Positions 12,785 to 23,828 of a stretch of DNA of 64,000 bases are shown piece by piece. The notes beneath the pieces were generated by a model. It saw only the letters and a list, made by a program, of their open reading frames with translations. It did no database searches and was not told where the DNA came from. Source of the stretch: Zizania palustris (lineage: Eukaryota > Streptophyta > Magnoliopsida > Poales > Poaceae); contig JAAALK010000287.1 of NCBI GenBank assembly GCA_019279435.1, forward strand, positions 27,342,162-27,406,161, in the 5' to 3' direction. The translations under genes were made by a program, and so were the position numbers. The first letter of the stretch is position 1; each line of letters starts with the position of its first letter.

Positions 12785-13128
12785 GTGGCATAGATCAAAC
12801 TTCAGCAGTGAATCAGAATTCAGAAACAAAGCAAGTCATATAGCTGGTTACTTGATTGACAACAACAGGGTAGTTTCTTTGTTAGGGCAACTTAATTGGG
12901 GTAACAAAATCGAATGTAATTTGTTACATATATTACAAGAGATTTGATTCAACAAAGCAAAGCACAATGAGGCTAGCAACTCTGCTTTCTAATATATTGT
13001 AAGCAAAAACGGACACTTTCGATCTCTTCCACAAGGTCGTGTAAATACAGCATACTGGTAGAAGAATAAAAAAAATCATCAAAATGGTACACGAATCAAC
13101 TTGAACTGGCGCCAATTCACCATGGCAG

Positions 13129-15482
13129 CTAAAACCTAGGAGGGCTTGTTGGGAGCCTTGAAGCTCCCTGCATTACATTCGTGTGTCTTTTTCGAAAGTA
13201 TACAAATGGGCCACTTATTAGCAACATTCCAGCCATGAGAACCTGCAAAGAACATAACTTTCTTACTTTTCCATGCACTAACAAAGAACTAAAACTTGCA
13301 TCGGATAATCGACAAGACAACCAAGAAAAATCGGAAAAAATGTTCCAGAAAATTGATGTGATTAGATCCTGTAAAGCAAGTCATGCCATAGATATACACT
13401 TTGCTCACTTAGTGTACACATGCATTTTTTTTAAAAATATCCCATCACACTGAATCAATCAGAACTTTTCCCAGGCACCCAGTCATAAACTGATAAAAAA
13501 TAGTTCATGTATTTTCCCTTGTTTAAGTGCATGACTCAGATAGTCTCTCAGAATTTGTGAAACAAGCTTAACTTTCTTAAAAAGAATCACTAAATTCTTT
13601 CACAGTTTCTGGTTTCATAATTGTAATCTTACCAAAAGTTTATGCCAGAGGGAATAATTTATGGAGGAGAGATGAAATCTTTATAGAAATAAAAATAGAA
13701 AACTTTACGATTTTAATACCTCAAAACCAAGAATAGACAACTTCCCTTCATCCTCCAATGGTACACAACTCCTGTAAGTTGTGTAATGCTTGGCGCCACC
13801 ATCTGATGTGGATGCATCACCCAACACCTTCCTTTGCTTGCTGTTATTTCCATCTTTTGTAACATTTTGTACTTGTACACATTTCAATGGCAAGCGATAG
13901 CCAGTTTCACTGCAACAGTACTTCTCATCACTCTAAAAAAACAAAAACAAAATTACATGTTATTGTCATGCTACTATGATATACAAATTAAATAGCTAAC
14001 AGCTGTCTTCAATTGTTGTAGTTTGAAATTTTGAACCCATACTTGCATCTATAAAGTATTCAACTCCATTAAACATGTGGCAGAAAAACGAAATGACCAG
14101 CAGCTGAAAGTGTGTGGGCATGCACACACACATACATAGTAAAGGTTCAATTTCCCACTCTCCTTTGGAACACATGAATTTTACAGGATTTTTGCAGGAA
14201 TTACACTAAATCCTCCAAAATTCCTTTGAAAAAACTCCGTTCCAAAGGTTGATCATGCACAACATAAGATGAGAAACAAAGAAACCACTGAGATAACTTA
14301 AACATAAAAATAGAAATTTCCCTACATGGCATAAGATATATGTATTTCCCTCAACCCACAAAATTTGACCCTTTCTCTATTGTCACACTTTAAAGTACAA
14401 CCTTGTGGCTTCAACGCACAAGCCAGCCCACAAACCACAAATTCATGATTCTACAGTCACTGGGCATTCCCATTAGTCACTAGAACTAGAAAGGCAGAAC
14501 AAGACTCAAATTTTGCACTTCACATATTTGCATACCAAAAACTAAATATGATATGTCGGAAATGTTCATGCTATAATAAATCAACAGCTTGAAATAACCA
14601 ACATCATTACTTATTTAGTTATTTTGATTAATTCCAACAGTTTATAAACAGCAACCTATTCCTCATCTACCATGTAGCAGCCCCTCAATCATACAGCAAA
14701 TTCATTAAATCCATCACCATTTAACCTTATTGTTATTGCGCAAACCATACAGTGATTAGTGAGATGAGCTAAAACATCACCACATCACCAGCTATAGAAG
14801 GTTTCCTCTTCGTCAATACCATATCAAAACGATACAGAAACTAATTTGAATAGGCTGAGAGGCTATGAAACCATAATTCGCATACAGAATTTGGATCTGA
14901 TGTATTACCCCTGTCCAAAATCAAATATTATGACGCAAAACAAACAGAAGTACCAAAGAAGAAAATTTGAGACATTTTGAGTAGAAAAGACCCAACTATT
15001 CCATTCCGCATGAATCAAGATCTGGCCTTTTCTTAAATGTATACACTTTTTCAGTGCACAAACCAAGGAACACGGATTAAGTATAATCTACATCGAAAAA
15101 TAGAAGAGGAATAATCCCGCGACCCCCAAATCCTACACGAATTGCACAACTATAGTATCTTCTTGTTTCACCCACCCAAAATCGTTTTTTTTTTCGCCAT
15201 GGCGAGCCCCGATAGATCGAACGACAGGCTGAGAGCATAGAACTGCCTGACCTTCTCTGAGTATTGGCAGGTGATGCAGGGTCCGGAGGGCGTACATCGA
15301 TAAGAGGCGTTTCCCTGCGCCTCCACGAAGCCGAGCAGCGACCTCCGCGTTCCAGAGGCCGTCGAGGCGGCGGCGGCCATAACAATCGCCGGAGGAATCC
15401 AGCATAGGGCAGCCACGGCGAGGAGAAGCAGAAGCAGAAGCCGCCACCGCCAGGAGGCCGTCGTCGCCGCCTTGTTCGCCAT
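13129..15482 (-). CDS. Plant-specific single-pass membrane protein (possibly NPU-like)
   Basis: Three coding exons 15482-15252, 13932-13720, 13242-13129 encode 185 residues. Residues 8-35 are a signal or anchor segment (RLLLLLLLAVAALCWIPPAIV). A lumenal or extracellular cysteine-rich part follows, with CTPSGPCITCQYSEK joined to SDEKYCCSETGYRLPLKC and a distal TYRSC. A C-terminal transmembrane helix (VLMAGMLLISGPFVYF) and a basic tail ending PTSPPRF complete it. This Cx(n)CxxC...CSETGYR layout belongs to a conserved plant family; I associate it weakly with Arabidopsis NO PRIMEXINE AND PLASMA MEMBRANE UNDULATION, but that is memory, not a search. Intron 2 (13933-15251) is long and holds a MITE. 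The start lies about 130 bp from an inverted repeat and opposite a + strand region that may lead to the aldolase gene. Confidence 0.8.
14158..14249. repeat. Short MITE-like repeat, copy 2
   Basis: Ends 'cctttggaacacatgaa' and 'ccgttccaaagg' are complementary. Same family as 11872-11966. Lies in the second intron of the membrane-protein gene; the rest of that intron shows nothing recognisable. Confidence 0.65.
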
Positions 15483-15589
15483 GGCTGCCGCCGCGGTTGC
15501 CTCTCGCCGACCTCCCCTTTACGCGGTTCGGTGCGACGCGGTCACGCGGTGGTGGTGGCTGCCACTTGGGAGGTTAGGGTTGAGGTGAA

Positions 15590-15640
15590 GCACCCGTTAA
15601 CCCGATATCTATTCTATCGGGTGGGTTGTGGTTAACGGGT
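15590..15640. repeat. Short inverted repeat
   Basis: ACCCGTTAACCCGATA and its imperfect reverse complement (TATCGGGT...GGTTAACGGGT) form a foldback of about 50 bp upstream of the minus-strand membrane-protein gene. Confidence 0.6.
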
Positions 15641-16500
15641 TTGAACCCGCGAGCTCATCTAGTTCTCGGCTTCGTGTCACGCAGCCAAACCAACCGGTCG
15701 CCACCGGCGGCGGCGCCCCATCCGGCGCTTCCTCTCCACCTCGAACGCAACCCCTGTACTGTATTCGAGTGGCACCACCCCCATGTCCCTCCTCTCCTGG
15801 GGCCTCGGCGGTGGCGGCGAGGAGGAGCGCCGACCTCTCCTTCTCCGATACTCCCTCGTCGTGTCATTTCTGTGACAATAGGTGCTTCACATGCCATCAT
15901 GTGTTTGGTCTTCACTCTTCAGGCAACAGGATGAGAAATAGTGCTTGTGGGTTTCAAGATTTGTAAATGAGCCCAAGTTTGGACATTCTAACCTGTGGAT
16001 TCACTCTGGAGGCCTCGATTGGATCATGTTCTCTACTGGTTGTTGAGAATTGGAGTGTCTTGCTCAGCAAACTTCAGCACCAGCTAGAATAGAACACAAT
16101 AAAAGCCCTGTGCCAGCTTGGATTTCATGTACCTTGCTGATCTCGAGTTTGTAGATGTTCTGTTGTAGTTAAGATGACCAAAATTCTGTAGTGTCCTGAT
16201 CTTACTGGTACTTTTGGGAAGGACACCTGATTTCAATTACTGTTCAATAAACTGAGCAATGTTTTTATGCTTCCCAGTATGGTAAATGGTCGCTGTCTTA
16301 TTACACGTTATATTTTTTTCCAAGGCGGTGTAATGTACTAACTTCAAAGTGAAGTTTTAGTTACATTTTAAAGTAAATGATTACTCGTTTGCGCTAAAAG
16401 TGTCTCTAAATCCATTCATCTTCCCAATTGTGCCACGCTGCCAGTATTTGCTAGAGAAAATAAACTAGGAAATGTATATTATAATTTACATCTAAAAAAG
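15641..16500. other. Intergenic, possible + strand leader
   Basis: 15640-15960 is GC-rich and contains CT-rich stretches and a cytosine-rich ORF without family signal. It could be a 5' leader exon for a + strand transcript reading toward the aldolase gene at 18.8 kb, but no junction proves this. 15960-16500 shows nothing recognisable. Confidence 0.35.
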
Positions 16501-16755
16501 ATATATTTTTAGATTTCTGAGAAGAATATAGGGTTTTTTGGATATATGCCATTACAATTTCTGTGCATTGCAACTTTGCCATTATAATTCGTCTATTTGT
16601 ACATATGCCATTACAATTTTTCTCTTGTCTGTACAGTGCCATTTTATACGCTTTGACCGTTGGTCAGCTGTATTGTATTTTGGTATTTCCCATCTTGCCC
16701 TCACATACAATGCTCTTCTTCCCCATTCAAATCGAATCGACACTGGCTAGGGCTT

Positions 16756-16848
16756 GGGGGCGACGGCTTGGCGGCTTTGCGGCTTGGCGGCTTTGCGGCT
16801 TGGCGACGGGGCGACGGCTTGGCGACGGGGCGACGGCTTGGCGACGGC
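16756..16848. repeat. GC-rich minisatellite
   Basis: Tandem units built from GCGGCTTGGCGGCTTT and GACGGCTTGGCGACGGGGC. All frames stay open, which explains the overlapping short ORFs here. Confidence 0.85.
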
Positions 16849-16857
16849 TCCAGCGGC

Positions 16858-16995
16858 GGCATCGAACAGCGACGAGATGGAATCATCATGGAGCGGTACA
16901 TCCAGTGCAAAGAAGGGAAAGCAGCTGCCGTTGGTTGAGTGTCCACGCTGCCACATTCTTTTGATTAGAATCCAAAGCAAGCAATATAATTGCTA
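16858..16995 (+). pseudogene. Possible GRF-type zinc finger fragment from a transposable element
   Basis: One frame reads LPLVECPRCHILLIRIQSKQ, similar in spirit to the first half of GRF-type zinc fingers (CPxC...R..SK) found in many grass transposon-borne ORFs. The second half of the finger is absent or degraded. The upstream 'gccattacaattt' repeats (16550-16620) also look TE-derived. Weak assignment. Confidence 0.35.
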
Positions 16996-17338
16996 CGACC
17001 AACTTATGTGCGAGTTGCATTGGCATTTCTGTGCGAGTTGCATTTCACGGTGATCCCATTGGCATTTCCTTTCCCCTGCAAAGTTCCTCCTTTTTTTTAT
17101 CTGGAAAAGGAAGAAAGTATAAGAGAGGGGATGAGCTTCCGCATCTTTGCTTGTTCGTCGTCGTCTCCCGCCGCCTTTTCCGTAGAGAAGCTCAAGAGGA
17201 AAGGGGCATCTTGATCCGTTCTCACGGGCTCTCAGGTATTCTTTTTTTCATCTCCCTAAGGATCTTTGGATCTTTGCTTGTTGCGACCCGGTCGGGATCC
17301 CCCGAAGGCCTCCGGCCATGGCGGCCAACCCCTCCGCC

Positions 17339-18482
17339 TCATCTTCTTCAAGAGTCCTTCTAAATGACCTAATACAGCACTACTGCGTTCTACGTCAGGG
17401 AGATCCACTCTCTCCCTTTCTTTTCATTCTGTCCATTGTTCCTCTGCAGAAGATCCTCGAGAGAGCGACAGAGTGGGGCCTTGATTTGAATCTCTGCAAC
17501 TCTATCAACCATCCTTGGAAACTTCGAACATGCTTCTGGATTAGTGGTTAACATCTCCAAAATCCAAGTGCTTCTGGTGTGATGGGATAAATCTTCACGA
17601 GGTCCTTCAGAACATCCTCATCCCAGTGACAACTTTCCCTTTAAAGTATCTTGGGCTCCCTCTCTCTCTCAGTCGCCTTCGTCGCGCAGATCTTCGGTTT
17701 GTGGAGGACAAGATCGCAGACTATCTCGGAGGGGAAACTGCTCTCTCACAGTCGTCAAGTCGGTGCTATCCTCGATTCCCACCTACTTCCTATCAGCGAC
17801 TAGAGCATCCAAGCACTTCCTTCATTGATAAAAAAAGATGGCGCTTCCTCTAGGCAAACTCAGAAGCTCTATCTATAGACAAATGCAAAGTTAGCTAGAT
17901 GAGAATATGCCGACCTGTTGAGCTTGGCGTCTAGGAATCTTGGACCTCGAACACTTGGCGCACGGTCTCCTACTCTGTGGGCTATGGCAAGAATGACACT
18001 CCACTACAAAGCTTAGCAGCTTGGGTTGGTAAAGAAACACCTTGCAATGACACCGACAGACAGATGTCCGCTGCCTTGATGTCGGTCAAGGTAGGCAACG
18101 GGCAAAAAGCTCAAGTATAGCAGTATTCATGGGTTGAAGGCCGACGGCCAATGGACTTGGCTCCAACTATTTTTAAGGCTGCTTGGCGAAAGAGTATAAC
18201 AATCTCTGCTGCACTCCTAAACAATAAATGGATTCATGATCTAGACTCCACGGGCCTTCTTCTCTCAACCCAATCCTTAGATGAATTCACTAGGCTTTGG
18301 GTTAAGATCTCTTCGGTGCAGCTCAACGCTGAAGTGGAAGATAGGATTGTCTGGATGGCGCATAAGTCAGGAGTGTTCACAACCAAATCAGTTTACCATG
18401 CCCAATTCAACGGTTCAACCAGAACCAATTTTCATAAGCTAATGAATTCATCTGCAGATTGCTTTTTTGTTCTTCTGGTCTA
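17339..18482 (+). pseudogene. Degenerate LINE (non-LTR retrotransposon) reverse transcriptase
   Basis: Broken frames contain clear plant L1-type pieces in order: VLRQGDPLSPFLFIL (RT palm), FPLKYLGLPLSL and IADYL (RT C-terminal part), then FKAAWRKSITISAALLNNKWIHDL and GVFTTKSVYHAQF (region before the terminal zinc knuckle). Stops and frameshifts separate the pieces, and the FADD catalytic motif region is missing or unrecognisable. A dead, 5'- and internally truncated copy. It may lie within the 5' intron or promoter of the aldolase gene. Confidence 0.8.
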
Positions 18483-18846
18483 ATATGTCAACTGACTATG
18501 TAGAATTGATGTGCAAAAGTTTCAGGAAGCAAGCACCAATGATGATATCACATATACATACTACAGCAATCCTAACCTTGTTTTATCAGCAAATTCATAA
18601 ACATTTTGTGGTAGCCCCGATGATCAATCAGGCAGCGATCACCTGAATATGCTTTTGTTCACAGAGGGTCCTTCAGTTCTCAACACCACCACCAAAAATT
18701 TTGGTCACCTAGCTAACTTGAGTGAATCGATCTAAAATCTGGGTTGAACTTGACCCTACAAGGCTACAATCTTATGTTATAGGTGCATATGTTGTCCCTC
18801 TTCAATGTACTACCTGACTAAACCATTATGTGTTTTAGGTGCCATT

Positions 18847-19480
18847 ATGGCAGAAAGGGAGTTAATCAACAAGGATAAACTTTTGCTTAGAGGATTGAAG
18901 TTCCATGGTTTTCATGGAGTGAAACAAGAAGAAAAAATTCTAGGACAAAAGTTTGTTGTAGATGTTGATGCATGGATGGATTTGAGTGCCTCTGGAGAAA
19001 GTGACAACGAACCTGATACAGTTAGCTACACAGATATCTACAGGTAACAAATGATCAATGAACAACTGGAAGGGACATTGATTTTACTGCAATGGCTTGT
19101 CGTTGATAGATTTATGCCTTCTCGCTCGTAAAGTTAAACTAGAAATGTTTTGATTTATATTTTTGAAGGCACTAAACTTGCTTATCAGTTTCAGCAGCTC
19201 AGGATTATCACTACATTGTTCATTGTTTGTCTATTCTTACCGATTCCAACCAGCTGAGCACTGAAGTTTGTCCATGCTCCACAGGATTGTTAAGGATGTT
19301 GTTGAAGGTCCATCACTGAACCTTTTAGAGGCAGTGGCTCACCGGATCTCGAGTGCCACATTACTTAAGTTCCCTCAAATCTCAGCCATCAGAGTGAAAG
19401 TTGGGAAACCACATGTTGATGTACAAGGAATCGTTGATTACTTAGGTGTTGAGATCTTGAGGTATGGAAAAGATATTTGA
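18847..19480 (+). CDS. Dihydroneopterin aldolase (FolB-type)
   Basis: Two exons, 18847-19043 and 19285-19480, give 130 residues, the normal size for plant single-domain FolB proteins. The enzyme splits 7,8-dihydroneopterin into 6-hydroxymethyl-dihydropterin and glycolaldehyde in cytosolic folate synthesis. Motifs seen: LLLRGLKFHGFHGVKQEE near the N-terminus (pterin pocket and active-site region), VVDVDAW, DTVSYTDIYR at the junction, LNLLEAVAHRI with the conserved glutamate, and IRVKVGKPHV near the end. The start MAERELIN lies just after a good acceptor ('gttttag' at 18832-18838), so an untranslated 5' exon lies upstream. An in-frame ATG at 18805 would fall before that acceptor and is less likely. 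Confidence 0.92.
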
Positions 19481-21134
19481 GGAAATCTTCAGGAGCTTCA
19501 TGCCAATTTACATTCTGTCCATGTCATTACTGTACTACTGAATTTCTGCAGCTGTTTGTACGTCAATAATTTCGACTGAATGTTGGTCTCAAGAGTTGTT
19601 CACCTCGGAGTGGATGAAGTTTATCTTGGGATTGAAGTAGAAAACTTTGGCAAATCTTGCTTATTGGGACTAAAAAATATTAATCAGGAATTCAGGAGGT
19701 TGGTTGATATTTTTGCATCATTTTACCTTGGTGCACTGGAGCGTTTCCTATGATTTAGTTTTTGTTCTATCTTGTTTTGTGGCATGCAAATTGTGAAAAC
19801 CTTATGTTCTTAGCAAATTTCTAGCTCAGTTGCTGATAATTACATCTGAGCAAAGCAAAACTTTTACTTTTAGTGGATACAGTTACACAGGTTCAGCAAA
19901 TGCTGCTATCCAAAGCAAAACACCAACGAATTCTCCAAGAACAGAGAAAAGTTGATGCAGACGGTTGAGGCGATCCTTCGTTTCCGGTATCTTCTAAGTT
20001 CCTTGCTTTGCCTCTACTTCTAAACCTTCTTTAATTCTCCTTTTTATATGGCAGGGAAATTGAAGTATATTACCACATCATATAATATATTTAATATAAC
20101 TAACAATGTATATTTTTGTTCATTTTTTCATATAGTTTGAGTCATATAAAACAAGCATCACATATATAATGTGCCACAAACCAAATTCATAATGGAATAA
20201 ACACTGCCGGGAAGATAGTCAGGCGACTTTGCTGCTAGAGATGAGAGTAGGATCTTAGACTTAAATGATGAACATTAGAGAGAGATTAGTCTAATTCTTC
20301 ATTAATTTTCAATTGTACATGATATCACTTTATACATGGGGGACTAACCTGACATAGAATGAAACAATCCCTACATAATTCCTAAACTAATAGATGCAAT
20401 ACCAAAATAATTATATCTCCATGCATCCTAAATCACTTAACTTGCCATATATGAGTATAGGACTATCCTGTTCACGTGTTGATACTGACAAAAGATGGAT
20501 GTTTTCAGAGAAGGTAGATCAGAAACTTCTCTAGTCAATAGCAGTCATATCCATGCTAGAGGAAACACATGCACTTGTGATGCAGCAAGTGGCTAAGATT
20601 AGGCTTACAACTACTAGCTTACCTTGATCAAAATGGCAAATGTTACATAATCCTTTTGCCAAAGTTTTGCTTTTGCCAAAGTTTTGGACTTGGAGTGAAA
20701 AAAACAACTCAATGAGATGGTGGATGGATCTTAGGTGCCCAGAACAGACAGTAGCATCTGGAACTGAAAACTGCTGCTGATACAGTTGATGACATTTCAG
20801 TGATCACTGCTGTGCAGTTAGTTATGCCTTCCCCAGAGATTTGTTACCTTGATTGCCTTTATGAAATTTACTAAGATGACAAATTACATGACATTATTCA
20901 GAACAGTACAAAACAATAAGATGTTCCAACAAGTTAGAGGACTCTCTCTAAACAGGATCGATTAAGTCCTTTTAAACCTACACAAAATCAGTGACCCACT
21001 GCAATAAACCCCCTTAGCGACATCAGAACAGCATGGACCTCTGGTTCCTCTGAAGCCTGAGACTAAAGAGATTTCTGCCCAACTTCCAAAACGGTGCATG
21101 TCTATGCTGCAGCTGCATTGCTTGATGCCTGAGA
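19481..21134. other. Intergenic between aldolase and X8 protein
   Basis: AT-rich, with convergent 3' flanks of the two genes. No coding sequence or repeat that I can name. Confidence 0.5.
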
Positions 21135-22946
21135 TCACATCATGCTGTAGTGGCAGCCACCATAGCCTGAAAGAAAATCATATTACAGAAAAATGGTTAT
21201 TGCAGGTTGTTATTAAGTAGATAATTACTAGAACATTTTGTCACTGAAACACTAGTGCATAGCCAGTATAAATGGTACTACCACTACCATTATATATATA
21301 AAAAAACAAGTTTTTACTGGCCAGTGTGGCAGTGTGCTTGAAGAAGCTTACTTGGATCCTTGGTGATGAGCATGGCGGTGCCGCCGAAGTCGCAGGTGGC
21401 GCCGTTGGACTTGGTACGTTGCCAGTAGCTGTTGAAGGCGTAGGAGGCATGCGCGACCATGGTGTCTGGCCGGAAGCACGGCCCCGATGGCTGGATGGAG
21501 TCACAGTCCGCGCCGGACCCGCACGCGTAGTCCATGGCCTGCTGGATGACCGGCTCCGGCACCGATGGCTTCGCCACGCACCACACCGCGCTCATCTTCG
21601 GCGGCGTCCCCGGCAAGAACGGCGGCGGGAACACCACCGGCGGCAGGTAGCTGCCCGGCGGGCCCGGGAAGGCACCTGGCGGCTCCGGTGCGTACTCTGG
21701 TGGGCTTGGGGAGGCCCCTGGTGGCTCCGGCGCGTACACCGGTGGGCTTGGCACGTACGACGGCGGCTCCGGTGCGTACTCCGGTGGACTCGGGATGATC
21801 CCCGGTGGATATGGCGCGTATATCGGCGGCTCTGGCACGTACTCCGGTGGGCCGGGCACGTAAGCCGGCGGCTCGGGTGCGTACTCCGGCGGGCCTGGCA
21901 CGTAAGCCGGTGGACTCGGGACGTACGAGGGTGGCTCCGGCGCATACTCCGGTGGGCTCGGCACAATGCTTGGCGGGCTTGGCACAATTTCCGGTGGGCT
22001 CTCAGGTGGACTAGGCAAGATTTCGGGTGGGCTTGGATACGGTGTGATCTCCGGTGGGCTTGGTGTAACTTCCGGTGGGCTCGGATACGGTGTGATCTCC
22101 GGTGGGCTCGGATACGGTGTGATCTCCGGTGGGCTCGGTGTAACTTCAGGTGGGCTTGGATATGGGGTGATCTCAGGTGGGCTCGGATACGGTGTGATCT
22201 CCGGTGGGCTCGGTGTAACTTCAGGTGGGCTTGGATACGGTGTGATCTCCGGTGGGCTCGGATATGGTGTGATCTCTGGTGGGCTCGGTGTAACTTCAGG
22301 TGGGCTTGGATATGGGGTGATCTCCGGTGGGCTTGGCGCAACTTCAGGTGGGCTTGGATATGGGGTGATCTCCGGTGGGCTCGGATAGATTATCGGTGGC
22401 AATGGTGTGACGGTTGGCGGGCTTGGGCTTATATCCGGTGGTGGTGGGTACGGTGTCGTCGACGGCGGCGGCGGCGGCGGAGAACTGTATATGAAGGTGG
22501 GTGCCGGAATGATGGATGGTGAGGCAGGAGGGAGGAGGCAGTTTGGTGATGCCGGAGGAGGCGGAGGAGGGTTCGGCGGCGAGAATGCGTCGCCGTAGGG
22601 AGGCAAGATCGGCGTGTCAGACAACGACGAGTAGTAGTAGTGATCGAGTAGCAGCTCGTCTGGCCTTAACACCCTTGCCCCTGTTCAACCAGCAAATCAA
22701 TTGACACTTATAGAAAGAAAAAACCTGTCATGGATGCAAGCGATTTCTGTAGCACTAAGCTAGCTTGGTTGGTGAAGGATAGAATCTTTTGACGGCCAGA
22801 GTATCTGAACACGATACACTGCATTGCAAGAAGAATGGAAGAACTAGTTGCGTACCACATTGCGAGAGCGAGAACAAGGTGAGTGCACCCAAGATAGGTA
22901 GGAGATGCAGCGGACGCAGGTAGCTGTTGCCGTCCTCCATGGCCAT
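21135..22946 (-). CDS. Proline-rich extensin-like protein with C-terminal X8/CBM43 domain
   Basis: Exons 22946-22856, 22680-21352, 21166-21135 encode 483 residues. The N-terminus (MAMEDGNSYLRPLHLLPILGALTLFSL) is a probable signal peptide. Residues 50-370 are a Pro-rich region dominated by SPPE units: tandem ITPYPSPPE / VTPSPPE (22015-22390), then YAPEPPxYVPSPP types. The C-terminal 95 residues are an X8 domain: WCVAKP, AMDYACGSGADC, GPCFRPDTMVAHASYAFNSYWQ, CDFGGTAMLITKDPS, and YGGCHYSM from the last exon. X8/CBM43 domains bind beta-1,3-glucan (callose). The SPP motifs are hydroxyproline glycosylation sites, so this is probably a wall protein anchored to callose. No GPI signal follows X8. An in-frame ATG at 22958 adds four residues. 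The antisense strand carries a long Gly-rich ORF, a composition artefact. Confidence 0.9.
22015..22390. repeat. Tandem coding repeat in proline-rich region
   Basis: Repeat of about 27 and 21 bp units ('ggatacggtgtgatctccggtggg' and 'ctcggtgtaacttcaggtggg') alternating into higher-order blocks of about 75 bp. Blocks differ by only a few synonymous changes, which points to recent unequal exchange. Confidence 0.85.
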
Positions 22947-22958
22947 GGCAGGATACAA

Positions 22959-23828
22959 GCTCGGGAACGGGAAGAGGCAGCGACGTGTGAAGGGTTGTTA
23001 TAGCTGCCATGGCAAACAGACGTTAAAGCTACGCAGGAGCATCCAGCGCTAGCTGTGCGGCAAGAGTGAAGTGGCAGTGAAAGAGTGAGCTTTCGTGCTT
23101 CCACGGGGTGAAAGCGCATGGAAATGATAGGATTCGTTGGTGATTTTGAGGTTTTTGATTCGACTCCCCTTTTCTCCTTTTGCAGTTTAGGCACATATGC
23201 TTGCTTGTTGGCCCGAGAAACCGGAGAAGCAATTGCTCTCTTTGCCCCTTTCTTCAGTTTTTTCCCTTTATTTTCCCACTCCATTTGCTTGGGATCCACT
23301 CAAGATTTCATAGACCTCCTGTACTGGGGCCCTACACGCGACTCACAAAGGAGCAACAGCATGTGATGTAACCATTCTTGTCTATTCTCTATAGGCTTTA
23401 ACATTCTTGTAAGTTAGTTACACACCAGGGCTAAAAGAGAGGATAACTGAGACGTCTGACATTGTTTACAGTTCATACCAAGAAATTGTTACTAGGCACT
23501 GCTCTTAATGAATACACATCACGCTACAATCTGAAAAAGATTACGCTAATCCGTCATCAGATTTCCAGAGTTGTAAACAAATCACATTTTTTCAGGTGAC
23601 AATGGAAAATGGATTCTAGACTAACATCCTTCATTCCAGTGGAAAGATAAGTTGAAAGCTCTCGGCGTAAAAACACGTTTTTTCACTGCACACAGTATCT
23701 CTCCTGTCACTAGCTAAATAAATGGAGAAGAGGGAATCAGGGAGTTGCCGACTCCAGTGCACGCCCGGACCAGTGGATCTGTCAGCGAATTGAATGTTGG
23801 CAATTTACGGAACATGCGCTTATCTTGT
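22959..23828. other. Intergenic upstream of X8 gene
   Basis: Promoter of the X8 gene (minus) and 3' flank of the SUF4-like gene (minus). No independent gene supported. Confidence 0.5.

Noticed and set aside
15630..15665. tRNA-like 'gggtttgaacccgc'
   Set aside because: Resembles a T-arm but no acceptor stem, D-arm or anticodon arm can be folded around it; explained by the inverted repeat at 15590-15640.
22015..22390. CRISPR-like regular spacing
   Set aside because: Coding tandem repeat in a plant gene, with no unique spacers.
21326..22522. 398-residue + strand ORF and Gly-rich ORF 21966-22388
   Set aside because: Exact antisense of the proline-rich X8 gene; long only because of the repeated GC-rich codons.
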